This document shows, piece by piece, positions 61,311 to 64,000 of a stretch of DNA of 64,000 bases (position 1 is its first letter; each line of letters opens with the position of its first letter). Both the position numbers and the translations under genes were made by a program. Under the pieces are notes generated by a model, which worked only from the letters and a program-made list of their open reading frames with translations, was not told the origin of the DNA and made no database searches. The DNA comes from Engraulis encrasicolus (lineage: Eukaryota; Chordata; Actinopteri; Clupeiformes; Engraulidae), in assembly GCF_034702125.1 (NCBI RefSeq), contig NC_085872.1, positions 32,975,876 through 33,039,875 on the forward strand, written 5' to 3'.

Positions 61311-64000
61311 TTCTCTTAGCATGGAAGTTGTTTTGAGGAGAGCTAGAGCAAACAAACTGCATACGCTTAGTTGCATTTTGACCTTCCTCTACATTGATAA
61401 GGATGTTGAACTTCTTGAAGTATGGTCCAGTCATTCTGCACTACCTCTTCACCGGTGAGCATCCTGAGGCTGAGCAGGCTGAGATGCAGTTCATTCTTTA
61501 ACCAGAAGGGGGTGATGTAACCTCATTACCATCTTCTCAAGGTAAGGCCAGGCCAGTTACTGACATTGCTATTGCATAAGCCATGCAGCAGATTTTTTCC
61601 TGCCCCCTCTCTGTCCCTGTCTACCTCAGGAAGCTCAGCAACTCAGCTGTATGAACAACCATCGTGTACAACATGTCGTGTAGAGGGTATGTCATGCATG
61701 GGGTAGCCTACTGGGCTTCCTTATTATAGCACAGCAAAAATAGAATTTGAGAACAGGAGATGTGATTCAAAGATTGTGAAACAAAAAGTTCCCAAAGTCT
61801 GTGAACACTCTCATTCATCCAGGTCATGTAATCTCAAAAAAAGTTTAGCTATAAGCAACTTTACTTTTTTGGATTTTGGCTTTTTATTCCTGAACTTATC
61901 GGGAGGATAGGTGGTTTATGACGGTACTGAGGGAAGCCATCTATATCCACCTGGAACTTTGTAACTTTGACTGGTGGAAGTTGGGGCTTCATCATCAGTT
62001 CTCAACTACAGTATACCATTCTCCCCTCCTTTGAAGTTGAACTGGTCCTCACCATCAGAGCAGTTGCAGATGTCCGGAGACGTTTGACCAAAGACCAAAC
62101 ACTTCAATTCACAACTTGACCTTCAAAACTTTTTCACGTGCAGACCTGTTAAGTGACGTATGTTAAGACTCACCTTCTGTTTTCAGAGATTGCAGCACTC
62201 AGATGATATATTTTGATGTGTTTTGTGTGAGATTGAAGTGTGAGTTGGGTTGTCTGTGAGGACTAAGTAGTTTTCATCAAAGTAGGGCAAGTGTTTGTAT
62301 TTGTATTTGACACACTTTCAGCCCTGATGTTAAACAATCTACACACTGCTTCTGCACACCTGCCTCCAGACAGAAAATATGCTGCCAACAAACACAATAG
62401 TTGATTTCATTAATACACATACCGGAAAGCAAGCAGTGACAACTGCATTTTCCACATACAAACAAACACATTCAAAGTCACCCTGATCCCTAGTGGGCTT
62501 GCTGTGTTTTTACCAACTGCCAATTATTCCCATTACACCCACGTAACCCACTGGCCATTCATTCTCGCCCTGGAAGACGGATGGCAATAGTACACACATT
62601 AACATTCCTTCTTATTGGCTCACTTCTGTCCCCAAGCGTTTTATTTATTTATTCATATTTAAACCAAATGCATAGATTTGTCATCCACAACAGGCTGCTC
62701 ATTTAAGATAAAACAACAACAAAACTACAAAAAAACAGCTGCTTTGGACACCAATTTCAACAGCAAGCCAGGCTGCTTCCCATGGCTGCTAATGAATCAC
62801 ACAGTAATTAATTGTGAAGAGGGTGCTGTTACTTTGGCTACTTCTGCTGGAAACTGGACAGGATGTGCGATTGCTGTCCTATTGAAAAATTGAAAGCCTG
62901 ACACGACAAAAATGAGACATGCTTCCATTTCAAGAGAAGCATCTCCCCATAATCACCGAATTGTACATATGCGGAACGGTTTGTTGTCTGTAGTTTTATT
63001 CTCCCCCCAGCCCCTCCCCAGTCATTCCACTGTATTGTACATCTAAAAGTTACTATGTGACCATGCTCATGGCCTAACAGGCAAATCAGTATAGCTGTTG
63101 TTGTTGTTGTTGTTGTGACACTGTGAAGGATGTCTCTCCATTGCTTTCCACGTATATGCAAGACAGACTTCCATTTATTTGATAGTGTGATTGTGGTTAA
63201 AAAATGGCGGTTAAATGCAGCACATAATCACCTTCATTCATTTCTTCAGTTCTTGCTGTGGTTATTTAGCCATGCTAGATACCATACCTGTGACCTTGGT
63301 TGAGTGTTTGGTGAGCACGGAAACATTGAGCAGATTCTGTGATGTCATTGCTATTCACCTCAATCCTAGACCCACCTTCATGGTTGGTGTGTGTGTGTGT
63401 GTTGGGGGGGTTCCTTGGGGAGTTGATAGAATAAAGGTCTTCAGGAGTTCAAGTCTTCCTCTCATAATTACAATGCTGTGTTGCTCTGCCTCCATGTCTT
63501 CTAGCAATCGCTGCAGCAAATTAAACAGGAATCCCTGGGATTATGGAGCAGGAGGGGGGGAGTGGGGGAGGGTGCCCAAAACAGCAAAGTGCTAATGGAG
63601 ATTTTATGGCTTTGACTCAGAAGGAGAGCAGAGGAGACTTTAATGGAAGTACCAGCGTGCGTCTATTCTACTGCTGTCTGAACCAGTGTACTATTAAGTG
63701 GAAAGATGATTGTTGGCCTGATTAACTTAGCAGTTGCAGCTTTGTGGGTAATAGGGAGGTGATAGCAAATGTCCATAGTAGTAATGGAGCCCAAGTGAAA
63801 GAACAGGATAGGGGTAAAATAGCAAAAAGATCTGTGCAAAAAACAATGTAGGCTTATAGCAGTAGTAGTCGTACTAAACATGAGAAACTGTTCAGTTATG
63901 CCAATGAAAGCTCCACATTAAATGTCAGAGAAGAGCGGATATGCAGTTTTGATTAAAATATCTCTCTGTAAGCACTTACGTATACATCTCTATGTAAGCA
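61311..64000. other. No gene recognised (2.7 kb)
   Basis: No long open frames, terminal repeats or long microsatellites; (TTG)n at 63097-63115 and a G-rich patch at 63550-63575. 62680-62880 (GGCTGCTAATGAATCACAC, AGTAATTAATTG) and similar AT-rich words could be regulatory, but this rests on composition only. Confidence 0.4.

Overview
This window looks like teleost fish DNA. The evidence is one spliced host exon, two copies of a tRNA-headed SINE, L2/CR1-type LINE tails, a DIRS (tyrosine-recombinase) retrotransposon, many hAT-type and TTAA-target MITEs with readable target-site duplications (TSDs), and an extreme load of (CA)n, (GA)n and compound microsatellites. There are no operons, CRISPR arrays or rRNA genes. 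The species cannot be named from the sequence.

Layout. 1-6100: microsatellite-rich DNA around the one convincing host exon (3618-5420, minus strand), a 570-codon first coding exon of an unrecognised protein whose gene leaves the window on the left. 6131-6418: SINE. 7934-12891: a 5 kb hAT-like element with a perfect 8-bp TSD. It holds a second hAT element (8399-10288, perfect 8-bp TSD), which holds a loopless 126-bp palindrome. 13-20 kb: microsatellites plus two hammerhead-ribozyme-like motifs of Penelope-like type. 20665-21694: two abutting hAT MITEs, the second carrying a TTAA MITE. 21.7-28.5 kb: AT-rich, enhancer-like sequence, compound microsatellites, a tRNA-like sequence and small hAT MITEs. 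28520-30452: a large palindrome with an 891-bp palindrome inserted in one arm. 34280-35387: 3' end of an L2/CR1-like LINE. 36770-41946: a complete but dead DIRS element with inverted terminal repeats, internal complementary region, gag-like, RT, RNase H and recombinase remnants. 42-49 kb: further MITEs (one with telomere-like repeats), a possible piggyBac-like 5' end, a LINE tail, and a dead hAT transposase split by a TTAA MITE. 50-61 kb: more MITEs, a Cys-rich CXC-like coding fragment, a THAP-like fragment, a minisatellite, LINE and SINE ends. 61.3-64 kb: nothing recognised.

How it fits together. Apart from the exon, essentially all recognisable coding sequence is dead transposon. The window is best read as intron or intergenic DNA with layered insertions whose order can be worked out from TSDs and nesting. 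No new multi-gene system was found. The strongest observations are: two different TTAA MITEs at the same site in two copies of one hAT MITE, the nested palindromes, the full DIRS junction architecture, a hammerhead-like motif with intact core, and the (CT)n and (CA)n tracts at the two splice sites of the host exon.
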